Shown one piece after another: positions 19,006 through 27,448 of a stretch of 64,000 nt of DNA. The DNA lies in NCBI RefSeq assembly GCF_003569765.1, contig NZ_KZ983957.1:62001-126000 (forward strand). Direction: 5' to 3'. Source of the DNA: Caldimonas tepidiphila (GTDB taxonomy: Bacteria; Pseudomonadota; Gammaproteobacteria; Burkholderiales; Burkholderiaceae_C). The number at the start of each line of letters is the position of its first letter. Position 1 is the first letter of the stretch. The translations under genes and the position numbers were made by a program. The notes under the pieces were generated by a model. That model searched no databases and was not told where the DNA came from. It saw nothing but the letters and a program-made list of their open reading frames with translations.

Positions 19006-20418
19006 TCAGGGGTAGAAGGTCTCGACCGTGTAGCCGGCCAGGCGCCGCCCGGGCGTGTCGATCTCGATGGAGAGCGCGATTTGCGCGCGCGGCGCGATGC
19101 GGGTCTCGTCGCTGCCGAAGTCCGCGGGGCGCAGCACGCGGCGGGCCACGACCTGCCCCGAGGTGTCGGTCAGCGTCAGCTCGAAGGCCGGCAGCGCGAG
19201 CGTCGCGTCGCTGCGGTTGCGCAGCAGCAGGCTCAGGCGGTAGCCCGAGCCGCCCGGCGCGGCGTCGGCCAGCGCGCTGTGGTCGAGCACCACGTCGTCG
19301 ATGCGCCGCAGCGGCCCGAGCTCGCAGCCGCTCAGGCGGCACCAGCCCTCGAGCCAGGGCCGCATCGCGGGGACCTCGGCGGCCAGCACCTCGCGCTGCT
19401 GCACGAGGACCTGCAGCGCCAGCAGCAGGAGCAGCACGCCGGCGAGCGCCGCCATCGCGGCGCGCACCGCCGGCCGCTTCAGGCGCTCCTCGCGCCGGGC
19501 CTGTTTCAGGAAGCCCGGCTGGGCCGCCTCCTCGCTCTCGAGCGAGGCCGGCAGGCTCGGCCGTGCCTCGGACACGGGCTCTGCTGCCGCCGCCGCAGCC
19601 TCTGCCGGGGCCGCGGCAGCGGTGGCGACGGCCAGCTGCGCCGCAGTCGGGGAGTCGTCGCTGGCGGCGCCTGCGGGCTCGAAGTCGCTCTCGCCCAGCG
19701 TGCTGCTGAAGCGCGCATCGCTGAATTCCGGGCCGGCGGAGGCCGGCTCGCCGGGAGCCGGCCAGGCCGCGTCGGCGTCCTGGTCCTCGAAGAAGCGCGA
19801 ATCGAGCACGTCGGCGCTGGTGGCCGCGTCGTCGTCGTCCGACGGGGCCGCCAGCAGGCGGGCCGGGCGCAGCAGGCTGGCATCGTCGCGCCGCGGCGTC
19901 TCGACCGAGGAGGGCGCCGCTGCGGCACCTGGCGGTCGCGGTGCCGCGAGCGGCGGGTCCTTGGGCAGAACGGATGCGGACGGGGAGGCGGCCGGCGGCG
20001 GCACGCCGAGCCCAGTCGCCGCCTGCGAGGCGCGGGGCGCGAGCGGCGCCACGGGGCCGATCTCGTCGAAGGGGACCGTGTCCGCGTCCTCGTCGTGTGG
20101 CGTGGCGGCCGGCGCAGGGGGCGGTTCCGAAGGCGGTGCGGGGGGCTCGGGCGGCGCCGCAACGGCTGCCCGGGCTTGCTGCGCGCTGCCCGCCGCTGCC
20201 GCGGCGGGCGGGGGCGGTGCGGCCTCACCCGTGCCGGCATCGGCTCCGCCGCCCGGCGCCGAGGGCGTGTCCTGGGGATCGAACTCGAACAGGCTGTCGA
20301 GCGCGCAGAACACCTCGCCGCATCGTCCGCAGCGCACCCAGCCCTCCGAGACCTTCAACTGGTCTCGCACCACGCGGAAGGTGGTGCCGCACGAAGGACA
20401 GGAGGTGGCGAAGCTCAT
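19006..20418 (-). CDS. zinc-ribbon (MJ0042-type) and DUF3426 membrane protein
   Basis: A 470-residue protein of unknown role. The N-terminus is a zinc ribbon (cysteines 7, 10, 30 and 33: CPSCGTTF and CGRCGEVF). A long Ala/Pro/acidic low-complexity region follows (about 45-310), then one membrane helix (about 322-345), and a C-terminal DUF3426 domain with a beta-rich, probably periplasmic segment. The start at 20418 places the zinc ribbon at the N-terminus; the frame is open 14 codons further. It lies between prmA and the kinase, as commonly seen in Burkholderiales. Confidence 0.85.
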   Translation of the reverse strand: MSFATSCPSCGTTFRVVRDQLKVSEGWVRCGRCGEVFCALDSLFEFDPQDTPSAPGGGADAGTGEAAPPPPAAAAAGSAQQARAAVAAPPEPPAPPSEPPPAPAATPHDEDADTVPFDEIGPVAPLAPRASQAATGLGVPPPAASPSASVLPKDPPLAAPRPPGAAAAPSSVETPRRDDASLLRPARLLAAPSDDDDAATSADVLDSRFFEDQDADAAWPAPGEPASAGPEFSDARFSSTLGESDFEPAGAASDDSPTAAQLAVATAAAAPAEAAAAAAEPVSEARPSLPASLESEEAAQPGFLKQARREERLKRPAVRAAMAALAGVLLLLLALQVLVQQREVLAAEVPAMRPWLEGWCRLSGCELGPLRRIDDVVLDHSALADAAPGGSGYRLSLLLRNRSDATLALPAFELTLTDTSGQVVARRVLRPADFGSDETRIAPRAQIALSIEIDTPGRRLAGYTVETFYP

Positions 20419-20505
20419 GGGGGCGACAGTATGCAGGAGACATGCCGTAACGACACGCACTCCTGCGGGCTGGGACGGAGCCCGCGCCGCCGGGCGGCGC
20501 GGGGT

Positions 20506-21411
20506 TCAGGTCGCGGCGGGGAAGCGCGCGGTCATCAGGATCCAGCCCTCCTGCTCGTCGCTCACCTCGAGCGCGCACCAGGGGGCGTAGGCGGCCTTCA
20601 GCTCCTCGGCCTGGCGTGCGAGGATGCCGGCGAGCACCAGGTGGCCGCCGGGCGCGACGTGGCCGGCGAGCAGCGGCGCGAGCAGCTTCAGCGGCGTGGC
20701 GAGGATGTTGGCGAGCACGAGCCCGTACCGTCCGCCCGCCAGCTCGGGCAGGCCGGCGCGCAGCTCGACGCCGTTCTCCCGCGCGTTGTTGCGAGTCGCC
20801 TCCACCGCGGCCGGATCGATGTCCACCGCGTCGATCTCGCGCGCGCCGTGCAGGCCGGCGCCGATCGCGAGGATCCCCGAGCCGCAGCCGTAGTCGAGCA
20901 CGCGGCCCCAGTCGGCCGCGAACCGCGGCGCCTGCTGCGCGGTCCAGCGCAGGCACATGCGCGTGGTCGGGTGCGTGCCGGTGCCGAAGGCCAGGCCCGG
21001 GTCGAGCCGGATCACCCGCTGCGCCGCGTCGGGCGGCTTGTGCCAGCTCGGCACGATCCAGAACTCGGGCGTGATCTCCACCGGCGCGAACTGCGACTGG
21101 GTCAGGCGCACCCAGTCCTGCTCGTCGACCTGCTGGATCGCGACGAGGTGGATGTCCTCGGACCAGTCCTGGGCCATCAGCATCGTGGCGGCCTCGGTCG
21201 CCTGCGCCTCGTTCTCGAACAGCGCCTTGAGCGTCGAGCGCTGCCAGCCGGGGCGCGGCGCGGGCAGGCCCGGCTCGCCGAACAGGGCCTGCTCGGCGTC
21301 GGTGTCGGCGTCGGCGTCCTCGACCGAGACCGACAGCGCGTCGAGCTCCATCAGCGCGTCGGAGACGGTCTCGACCTGATCCTCCGCCGCCATCAACACC
21401 AGTTCGTGCAT
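20506..21411 (-). CDS. prmA: ribosomal protein L11 methyltransferase
   Basis: Trimethylates ribosomal protein uL11. The 301 residues comprise an N-terminal L11-binding domain and a SAM-dependent methyltransferase with motif VLDYGCGSGILAIG from 171, preceded by the family's GTGTHPTT segment (143-150). LANILATP contains the Asn-Ile motif. Its ATG overlaps the accC stop by one base (TGATG), so it is co-translated with the acetyl-CoA carboxylase genes, an arrangement frequent in proteobacteria. Confidence 0.96.
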   Translation of the reverse strand: MHELVLMAAEDQVETVSDALMELDALSVSVEDADADTDAEQALFGEPGLPAPRPGWQRSTLKALFENEAQATEAATMLMAQDWSEDIHLVAIQQVDEQDWVRLTQSQFAPVEITPEFWIVPSWHKPPDAAQRVIRLDPGLAFGTGTHPTTRMCLRWTAQQAPRFAADWGRVLDYGCGSGILAIGAGLHGAREIDAVDIDPAAVEATRNNARENGVELRAGLPELAGGRYGLVLANILATPLKLLAPLLAGHVAPGGHLVLAGILARQAEELKAAYAPWCALEVSDEQEGWILMTARFPAAT

Positions 21412-22760
21412 CAACGCTTGTGCTGGGCGAGCCAGCCCTCCAGGTAGTGGATGCTGGTGCCGCCCTCGATGAACTTGGCGTCCACCATCAGCTCGCGGTG
21501 CAGCGGGATGTTGGTGTGGATGCCCTCGACCAGCGTCTCCGACAGGGCAATTCCCATGCGCGCCAGCGCCTGCTCGCGGGTGTCGCCGTGCACGATGATC
21601 TTGCCGATCATCGAGTCGTAGTTCGGCGGCACGAAGTAGTTGGTGTAGATGTGGCTGTCCACGCGCACGCCGGGGCCGCCCGGCGCGTGCCACATCGTGA
21701 TGCGGCCCGGGCTCGGGACGAACTTGTAGGGGTCCTCGGCGTTGATGCGGCACTCGATCGCGTGGCCGCGCATCACCACCTGGCGCTGCGAGAAGGGCAG
21801 CTTCTCGCCGGCGGCGACGCGGATCTGCATCTGCACGATGTCGATGCCCGTGACGAGCTCCGTCACCGGGTGCTCGACCTGCACACGGGTGTTCATCTCG
21901 ATGAAGTAGAACTCGCCGTTCTCGTACAGGAACTCGAAGGTGCCGGCGCCCCGGTAGCCGATGCGCTTGCAGGCGGCGGCGCAGCGCTCGCCGATCTTCT
22001 CGATGATGCGGCGCGGGATGCCGGGCGCGGGTGCTTCCTCGATGATCTTCTGGTGGCGGCGCTGCATCGAGCAGTCGCGCTCGCCCAGGTACACGGCGTT
22101 GCGGTGCTGGTCGGCGAGCACCTGGATCTCGACATGGCGCGGGTTCTCGAGGAACTTCTCCATGTACACCGCCGGGTTGCCGAAGGCCGCGCCCGCTTCC
22201 GCGCGCGTCGTCTGCACCGCGTTGATCAGCGCGGCCTCGGTGTGCACCACGCGCATGCCGCGCCCGCCGCCGCCGCCGGCGGCCTTGATGATGACGGGGT
22301 AGCCGACCTGGCGCGCGATGCGCACGATCTCCTTCGGGTCCTCGGGCAGCGCCCCTTCGGAGCCCGGCACGCAGGGCACGCCCGCCTTGATCATCGCCTG
22401 CTTGGCGGAGACCTTGTCGCCCATGATCCGGATCGACTCGGGCGTCGGGCCGATGAAGGTGAAGCCCGACTGCTCCACGCGCTCGGCGAAGTCGGCGTTC
22501 TCGGACAGGAAGCCGTAGCCCGGATGGATGGCCTCGGCGTCGGTGACTTCCGCCGCCGAGATGATGGCGGGCATGTGCAGGTAGCTCTGCGCGGACGGCG
22601 CCGGGCCGATGCAGACCGCCTCGTCGGCGAGCTTGACGTATTTCGCGTCGCGGTCGGCCTCGGAATAGACGACGACCGACTTGACGCCGAGTTCGCGGCA
22701 GGCGCGCTGGATCCGCAGGGCGATCTCCCCGCGGTTCGCAATCAGGATCTTCTTGAACAT
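21411..22760 (-). CDS. accC: acetyl-CoA carboxylase, biotin carboxylase subunit
   Basis: Carboxylates the biotin on AccB using bicarbonate and ATP, the first half-reaction of malonyl-CoA synthesis. The 449 residues match the family: N-terminal ANRGEIA, ATP-grasp with Lys159 and the glycine-rich loop [10 protein letters not shown] (160-169), and the [14 protein letters not shown] active-site segment. It follows accB after a 97-base gap containing two strong hairpins, and overlaps prmA. Confidence 0.97.
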   Translation of the reverse strand: MFKKILIANRGEIALRIQRACRELGVKSVVVYSEADRDAKYVKLADEAVCIGPAPSAQSYLHMPAIISAAEVTDAEAIHPGYGFLSENADFAERVEQSGFTFIGPTPESIRIMGDKVSAKQAMIKAGVPCVPGSEGALPEDPKEIVRIARQVGYPVIIKAAGGGGGRGMRVVHTEAALINAVQTTRAEAGAAFGNPAVYMEKFLENPRHVEIQVLADQHRNAVYLGERDCSMQRRHQKIIEEAPAPGIPRRIIEKIGERCAAACKRIGYRGAGTFEFLYENGEFYFIEMNTRVQVEHPVTELVTGIDIVQMQIRVAAGEKLPFSQRQVVMRGHAIECRINAEDPYKFVPSPGRITMWHAPGGPGVRVDSHIYTNYFVPPNYDSMIGKIIVHGDTREQALARMGIALSETLVEGIHTNIPLHRELMVDAKFIEGGTSIHYLEGWLAQHKR

Positions 22761-22775
22761 GGGTCTCGGCTCAAT

Positions 22776-22807
22776 CGCCCGGCCGGCACGAAGCAGCCGG
22801 CCGGGCG
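22776..22807 (-). repeat. 12-bp hairpin in the accB-accC gap
   Basis: CGCCCGGCCGGC and GCCGGCCGGGCG form a perfect 12-bp stem with an 8-base loop, about 15 bases before the accC start. There is no T run after it. It could modulate accC translation or read-through from accB. Confidence 0.6.
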
Positions 22808-22831
22808 CCAGGAGAGGGGGGGGGCGGGAGT

Positions 22832-22852
22832 CGGGGCCCGACGCGGGCCCCG
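22832..22852 (-). repeat. 9-bp hairpin just after accB
   Basis: CGGGGCCCG and CGGGCCCCG pair perfectly around a 3-base ACG loop, 5 bases after the accB stop (minus strand). It resembles a terminator stem without the T tract. Confidence 0.55.
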
Positions 22853-22857
22853 GCGAC

Positions 22858-23325
22858 TTACTCGATGATGAACAGCGGCTGGCCGTACTCGACCGCCTGG
22901 CCGTTCTCGCACAGGATGCGCGTGACGGTGCCCGACTTGTCGGCCTCGATCTCGTTCATGATCTTCATCGCCTCGATGATGCAGATCGCTTCGCCTTCCT
23001 TGATCGTCGAGCCGACCTCGACGAAGGGCTTGGCGCCGGGGCTGGAGGAGCGGTAGAAGGTGCCGACCATCGGCGACTTGACCTGGTGGCCGCTCGGGGC
23101 CGGGGCGGGCGCGGCGGGCGCCGGTGCGGCGACGGGCGCGGCCGCCGGAGCCGCCGGCGCGGGCGCCGCGGCGCTCACCACCGGCGCGGGCGCCGCGACG
23201 GCCGGGCTTGCCGAGCCGTCGGACTTGACGATGCGCACCTTGCCGTCAGCCTCGGTGATCTCCAGTTCCGAGATGTTGGACTCGGACACCAGGTCGATCA
23301 GGGTCTTCAGCTTGCGTAGGTCCAT
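22858..23325 (-). CDS. accB: acetyl-CoA carboxylase biotin carboxyl carrier protein
   Basis: Carries biotin between the carboxylase and transferase sites of acetyl-CoA carboxylase. The 155 residues comprise an N-terminal domain ([10 protein letters not shown]), a flexible Ala/Pro linker (about 39-78) and a biotinyl domain with the acceptor Lys121 in EAMKIM. The eight-residue 'thumb' region of proteobacterial BCCP appears to be present between about 93 and 101. It is the first gene of accB-accC-prmA. Confidence 0.97.
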   Translation of the reverse strand: MDLRKLKTLIDLVSESNISELEITEADGKVRIVKSDGSASPAVAAPAPVVSAAAPAPAAPAAAPVAAPAPAAPAPAPSGHQVKSPMVGTFYRSSSPGAKPFVEVGSTIKEGEAICIIEAMKIMNEIEADKSGTVTRILCENGQAVEYGQPLFIIE

Positions 23326-23769
23326 GGCGTTCTCCAGCTTGGGGTCTTGTTCGGGGCGGTCGCGTGCAGTTCGCCGCGCGATGCACGGCTTCGCGGGAAG
23401 GGGGAGGTCAGAGCAGCGGCGGCGGCAGGCCCATCACGACATGCAGGGGCGGCCGGCACAGCAGGCTCCGACGCGGCGGGGCCGGCGGGGGAGGGGACGC
23501 TTTCATCGACCTTCCTGGATGCGTGGGACACTGCGGCGGGGATGCGCCGCTACTTCCGGCATGATGGGGTCAACTGGGTCGAACTGCGAGGAACCGGTCC
23601 TGTTTTCACCGCAAGCGGGCGTCTGGGGCATCCTGGATGCGCCTGTGCCCGAAGCAGGAAAGCGGACAGGCGGACGCGCCCGACGGGGCCCCGATCTGTG
23701 CCGAAGGCCGAACTTTACGCGCAAATCGAGACAAAAACCAGAAATTGTTTCCAGGGCGGCTGAGACGGC
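23326..23769 (-). promoter_or_regulatory. 444-base leader/promoter region upstream of accB
   Basis: No convincing gene on either strand; open frames here lack family-like composition. At about 23706-23752 there is a notably AT-richer patch, with TAAAGT (minus strand, 23717-23712) as a -10 candidate. If used, the accB mRNA would have a leader of nearly 390 bases, as is known for the E. coli accBC operon. The aroQ gene that often precedes accB in proteobacteria is absent. Confidence 0.45.
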
Positions 23770-24288
23770 TCAATCCCTCGCCTCGGCCCAGCGGCTCAGC
23801 TCCTCGAAGCTCGTCTGGCCGAGCCGGCGTTCGCGCACGCGCCCGTCGGGGCCGAGCAGCACGGTGAAGGGCAGCGCTCCCGCACTGTTGCCGAGGCCGC
23901 GGGACAGCTCGGTGCCGCCGAGGCCGGCGAGGGCCACCGGGAAGCTGACCCGGGTCTGCTGCAGGAAACCGCGCACCGCCTCGGCACGGTCGATGGCGAG
24001 GCCGAGCACCTGCCAGCCCTGCTCGCGACGGGACTGGTAGAAGCGCTCGATCTCGGGCAGCTCCTTGACGCAGGGCGGGCACCAGGTGGCCCAGAAATTG
24101 ATCACGAGCGGGCGCCCGCGCAGCGTCTCCATCGCCAGCGGGTCGCCTTGCGGCGTCTCGAAGCGCTGCGCCCAGAAGTCCGCCGGAACCGCGCCGGCCG
24201 AGGGGCGGCGCTGCCACCATGCGAAGCCGGCGCCGGCCGCACCCGCCGCGGCGGCGACGCCGGCCGCCAGCCAGGCCCGGCGCTTCAT
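23770..24288 (-). CDS. TlpA-family thioredoxin-like protein
   Basis: A 172-residue exported disulfide oxidoreductase. An N-terminal signal anchor (about 4-25, after MKRR) places the domain in the periplasm. The active site WCPPC (Cys70, Cys73) lies in INFWATWCPPCVKELP, typical of TlpA/ResA/DsbE reductants. It overlaps the upstream gene by ATGA. No cytochrome c maturation cluster is next to it, so the partner is unknown. Confidence 0.9.
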   Translation of the reverse strand: MKRRAWLAAGVAAAAGAAGAGFAWWQRRPSAGAVPADFWAQRFETPQGDPLAMETLRGRPLVINFWATWCPPCVKELPEIERFYQSRREQGWQVLGLAIDRAEAVRGFLQQTRVSFPVALAGLGGTELSRGLGNSAGALPFTVLLGPDGRVRERRLGQTSFEELSRWAEARD

Positions 24289-24875
24289 GCCGACTCCATC
24301 AGCGCGCGCAGCGCCCGCGCGTCGCCGCGCTCGGTGCGGCCCTGCGCATCGCGGCGCAGCGCGCCGCGCAGGTCGTCGCGGTCGTAGACGGTCAGGTGCA
24401 GCAGCACGGTCTCGCCGAGCTCGGGGCAGGGGCAGGACAGGCTCAGCACGTCGACCGTCTGGCCGCGAAAGCCGGTGGTGCTGCCGACCTCGTAGGGGAT
24501 GTTGCGGTTGATCAGCGTCAGCTCGGCCGACTTCGGGTCGTCGCAGAACAGGTTGATCCAGATGTCGTTGCGCCGCGTCGCGGTGCCGCTCCAGACGGCG
24601 CCGCTCAGGTGGGGCTGGAACTCGGCCAGCCGCTCCATCCAGCGCAGCGCCAGCGCGCGCAGTGCCGCCAGCTCCGCGGGCTGCGTGTCGGCGCAGAAGA
24701 TGTCGAGATAGGCGCGCACTTCCTGCTCGAGCAGCGCGTTGTCCGGCAACTCGGCCGGCATCACGCTGTGGCGCGCGACCATCTTGGCGGCGCGGCGCTT
24801 GGCAGGACCCCATTCCATGCCGTCCTCGACGATCAGTCGGGCGGCGGCGGCGGCGATTTCGGCGGTCAGGGACAT
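24285..24875 (-). CDS. conserved protein of unknown function coupled to the TlpA-like gene
   Basis: A 196-residue, probably cytosolic protein that I do not assign to a characterised family. It has no signal peptide or membrane segment. The N-terminal half is helical; the middle holds GTATRRNDIWINLF and a Cys-Pro-Cys (SCPCPELGE); the C-terminus has charged repeats (RRDAQGRTERGDARALR). The stop overlaps the TlpA-like start by ATGA. A TAGAAT -10 candidate ends 7 bases before its ATG, implying a very short leader. Confidence 0.75.
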   Translation of the reverse strand: MSLTAEIAAAAARLIVEDGMEWGPAKRRAAKMVARHSVMPAELPDNALLEQEVRAYLDIFCADTQPAELAALRALALRWMERLAEFQPHLSGAVWSGTATRRNDIWINLFCDDPKSAELTLINRNIPYEVGSTTGFRGQTVDVLSLSCPCPELGETVLLHLTVYDRDDLRGALRRDAQGRTERGDARALRALMESA

Positions 24876-24882
24876 GGCGCCG

Positions 24883-24888
24883 ATTCTA
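24883..24888 (-). promoter_or_regulatory. candidate -10 (TAGAAT) very close to a start codon
   Basis: CCTAGAATCGGCGCC precedes the ATG at 24875 with 7 bases between the -10 and the start, so transcription would begin at or next to the ATG (leaderless or nearly so). Confidence 0.5.
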
Positions 24889-24968
24889 GGAGGGCCACCG
24901 CCGGCGTGCGGGAGCCGCCGTCCAACCCGGGGACGGCAATGCGGGCAACCGGGCCGCCCCCGCTCCGC

Positions 24969-25706
24969 TCAGGGCAGCTCGACGGCGCCCATGCGCGAGA
25001 CGACCACCTGCGCGCGGCCGCTGACGTAGGCGGAGTTGGGGCGACGCTCGAAGCGCTTGGGCGCCGGCAGCATCACGGCCAGGCGCGCCGCCTGGTAGGG
25101 CGAGAGCTGCGTCGCGCCGATGCGGAAGTAGTGCCGGGCGGCGGCCTCGGCGCCGAACACGCCCTCGCCCCACTCGACGTGATTGAGGTAGATCTCGAGG
25201 ATGCGCTCCTTGGACAGCAGCGCCTCCAGCATCAGCGTGATCAGGAACTCCTGTCCCTTGCGCAGCAGGTTGCGCTCGCCGGAGAGGAAGAGGTTCTTCG
25301 CGAGCTGCTGCGTGATCGTGGAGCCGCCGACCACCTTCGGGGGCCTCGCGTTGCCGGAGGTGCGCCGCGCCTGCACGCGCTGCTCGGCGCGCTGGTTGCG
25401 CTCCCAGGCCTTCTCGATCGCCTCCCACTCGACGCCGCTGTGCTCGGCGAAGCCGGCGTCCTCGGCGGCGATCACCGCACGCTTGAGGTGCGGCGAGATC
25501 TGCGCGTAGGGCACCCACTGCTGGCGCCACGGCAGCTCGCCCTTCTCCCGCAGGATGCGCACCGCCTCCGAGCGCTGGAAGGCGGTGGACTGCGGGTCGA
25601 TCCAGGCCATCGACGCGACGCGCAAGAGGAAATAGAGCTGCAGCGCGACGACGCCCAGCACGCACAGGCCGAGCACGCGCAGCAGCATGGAGGCCAGCCC
25701 CATCAT
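24969..25706 (-). CDS. mtgA: monofunctional biosynthetic peptidoglycan transglycosylase
   Basis: Polymerises glycan strands from lipid II at the inner membrane. The 245 residues comprise an N-terminal membrane anchor (about 7-29) and a GT51 domain. The catalytic Glu82 lies in AAEDAGFAEHSG, followed by GGSTITQQLAKNLF (127-140) and the second glutamate in ERILEIYLN (171). There is no transpeptidase domain, which separates it from class A PBPs. The start could be either of two adjacent ATGs or the third at 25688. It is downstream of aroE with a 15-base gap. Confidence 0.95.
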   Translation of the reverse strand: MMGLASMLLRVLGLCVLGVVALQLYFLLRVASMAWIDPQSTAFQRSEAVRILREKGELPWRQQWVPYAQISPHLKRAVIAAEDAGFAEHSGVEWEAIEKAWERNQRAEQRVQARRTSGNARPPKVVGGSTITQQLAKNLFLSGERNLLRKGQEFLITLMLEALLSKERILEIYLNHVEWGEGVFGAEAAARHYFRIGATQLSPYQAARLAVMLPAPKRFERRPNSAYVSGRAQVVVSRMGAVELP

Positions 25707-25721
25707 GCCGGCGCCGTCCGC

Positions 25722-26543
25722 TCAGGCGCCGCGCAGCGCCGCGAGCACCGGCGCGGTGTCCGGGCGCACGCCGCGCCACAGCGCGAAGGACTCGGCCGCC
25801 TGCTCGACCAGCATGCCCAGGCCGTCGCGACCCTGCGCGCCGTGCTCGGCGGCCCACTGCAGAAAGCCGACCGCGGCCGGGCCGTACATCAGGTCCACCG
25901 CGAGCGCGCCGCGCGCCAGCACCCGCCCGGACACCGGCACGCCCGCACCCTGCAGGCTTGCGGCGGTGCCGTTGACGACGAGGTCGAAGCCCTCGCCGCA
26001 GCCGTCGAGCGTCGCCGCGTCGAGCGCGACGCCGCAGCGCTGCGCCAGCGCCGCGTGGCGCTGCACCAGCGCCTGCGCGCGCTCGGCGCTGCGGTTGCTC
26101 ACGACCACCCGGCGCAGCCCCGCCTCGATCAGCGGCCCGAGCGCGCCGGCCGCCGCACCGCCGGCGCCGATCAGCAGCAGCGAGCGGCCCGCGAGGTCGA
26201 AGCCGGCGTTGTGGCGCAGGTCGCGCACGAGGCCCGCCCCGTCGGTGTTGTCCGCGAGCCAGCCGTCGGCATCGAAGCGCAGCGTGTTGGCGGCCTGCGC
26301 CAGCGTCGCGCGCGGCGTGGCGCGGGCCGCGGCCGCGAAGGCCTCGAACTTGAACGGCACCGTGACGTTGCAGCCTTTCGCGCCCCCGGCGGCGAACTCG
26401 CGCAGCGTCGGCGCGAAGGCGTCGAGCGGCACCAGCAGCCGCGTGTACTCGAGGGCCTGTCCGGTCTGCTCCGCGAAGCGGGCGTGGATACAGGGGGACT
26501 TGCTGTGTTCGACCGGGTTGCCGGCCACCGCGTAGCGATCCAT
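25722..26543 (-). CDS. aroE: shikimate dehydrogenase
   Basis: Reduces 3-dehydroshikimate to shikimate with NADPH in aromatic amino acid synthesis. From the ATG at 26543 it has 273 residues. Motifs are SKSP (14-17), the catalytic Lys65 in NVTVPFK, Asn86 and Asp101 (NTDG) for substrate binding, and GAGGA (126-130) for NADPH. A GTG three codons upstream (26552) is also possible; the ATG was chosen for its conventional start and a GAG about 9 bases before it. It lies in a tonB-like–aroE–mtgA run. Confidence 0.96.
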   Translation of the reverse strand: MDRYAVAGNPVEHSKSPCIHARFAEQTGQALEYTRLLVPLDAFAPTLREFAAGGAKGCNVTVPFKFEAFAAAARATPRATLAQAANTLRFDADGWLADNTDGAGLVRDLRHNAGFDLAGRSLLLIGAGGAAAGALGPLIEAGLRRVVVSNRSAERAQALVQRHAALAQRCGVALDAATLDGCGEGFDLVVNGTAASLQGAGVPVSGRVLARGALAVDLMYGPAAVGFLQWAAEHGAQGRDGLGMLVEQAAESFALWRGVRPDTAPVLAALRGA

Positions 26544-26559
26544 GCGCGTCACTCGGGGT

Positions 26560-27426
26560 TCACTGGGGGTTGAGTAGGCGGGTTTCCATGCCGTCCTCGC
26601 GCGTGAAGCGGAAGCGCGAGACGACGACGATCTGGTCGGCGTTCGCCCGCATCGGGGGCGTGAAGTTGCCGAAGGGGGCGGCGGCGCGCACGATCGCCTC
26701 GGCGCGGCGGTCGAGCTGCGGCGACGCGGAGGGCTGCACGACCTCGGTCGCGACCAGCCGGCCCCGCGCGTCGATCGTCAGCACCATCGTCAGCTCGCCG
26801 TAGAGCTTCTGGCCCTGGTGCTCGGGGAAGCTCTGCGTGCCGCGGGTCTCGATGCGGCGGCGCAGCTGCTCGTAGTAGACCGCGTAGACCTCCTCGCGCG
26901 TGTTCGGCGCCACCCACTTGCGCCGCGGGCGCGCGTTCTCCTCGTTGATGCGCTTCTCGATCTCGGCCAGCAGCTTCATCAGCTGGCGCCGCCGCTCCTC
27001 CTCGGCCTGCTGCTGAGGGCTGCGCTCGCCCTGGGGCGTCGGCGGCGGCAGCGCGGCGAGCTCGCGCTTGATCTGCGCGAGCAGCTGGCTCTGCTGCTCC
27101 TGCATCGCCTGGATCTGGCGGCGCGCCTCCTCGGTGTCGTCGCCGAGGTCGGTGAAGGCCGAGGGCGGCAGCGGCGAGGTGGCGCGACCGCGCTCGGCCT
27201 GCCCGCCGCCGGCGAGGTTGAGCTGCGCGATCGCCTGGGCCTGCTCGGGCCTTTCCTTGGAGCGCGCGTTGACCAGCACCACCTCGAGCGGCGTGTCCTG
27301 GAACACGCGGTCGAAGCGCTCCGGGTCGACGAAGCGCACGCTCAGCAGCACGGCGTGCAGCCCGAGCGAGACGAGCAGCGCCCAGTGCATCGCGTCGAGC
27401 TTCTGGGGCAGGAACTTGCGCAGCAT
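26560..27426 (-). CDS. TonB-family energy-transducing protein
   Basis: A 288-residue protein with one N-terminal membrane helix (about 13-31), a long charged periplasmic coiled-coil-like region rich in Gln/Glu/Arg (about 95-165), and a C-terminal TonB-like domain (about 180-280, [13 protein letters not shown] and [14 protein letters not shown]). No exbB or exbD neighbour is seen, so whether it powers an outer-membrane receptor is open. TolA-like use is an alternative, given the helical middle region. Confidence 0.82.
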   Translation of the reverse strand: MLRKFLPQKLDAMHWALLVSLGLHAVLLSVRFVDPERFDRVFQDTPLEVVLVNARSKERPEQAQAIAQLNLAGGGQAERGRATSPLPPSAFTDLGDDTEEARRQIQAMQEQQSQLLAQIKRELAALPPPTPQGERSPQQQAEEERRRQLMKLLAEIEKRINEENARPRRKWVAPNTREEVYAVYYEQLRRRIETRGTQSFPEHQGQKLYGELTMVLTIDARGRLVATEVVQPSASPQLDRRAEAIVRAAAPFGNFTPPMRANADQIVVVSRFRFTREDGMETRLLNPQ

Positions 27427-27448
27427 GGCAGCGGTGGAGCAGAAAGGG

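Noticed and set aside
23347-23763. A 138-codon plus-strand frame in the accB leader
   Set aside because: No ribosome binding site, no family resemblance, and composition unlike neighbouring proteins. Another frame on the minus strand (23503-23724) fails for the same reasons.
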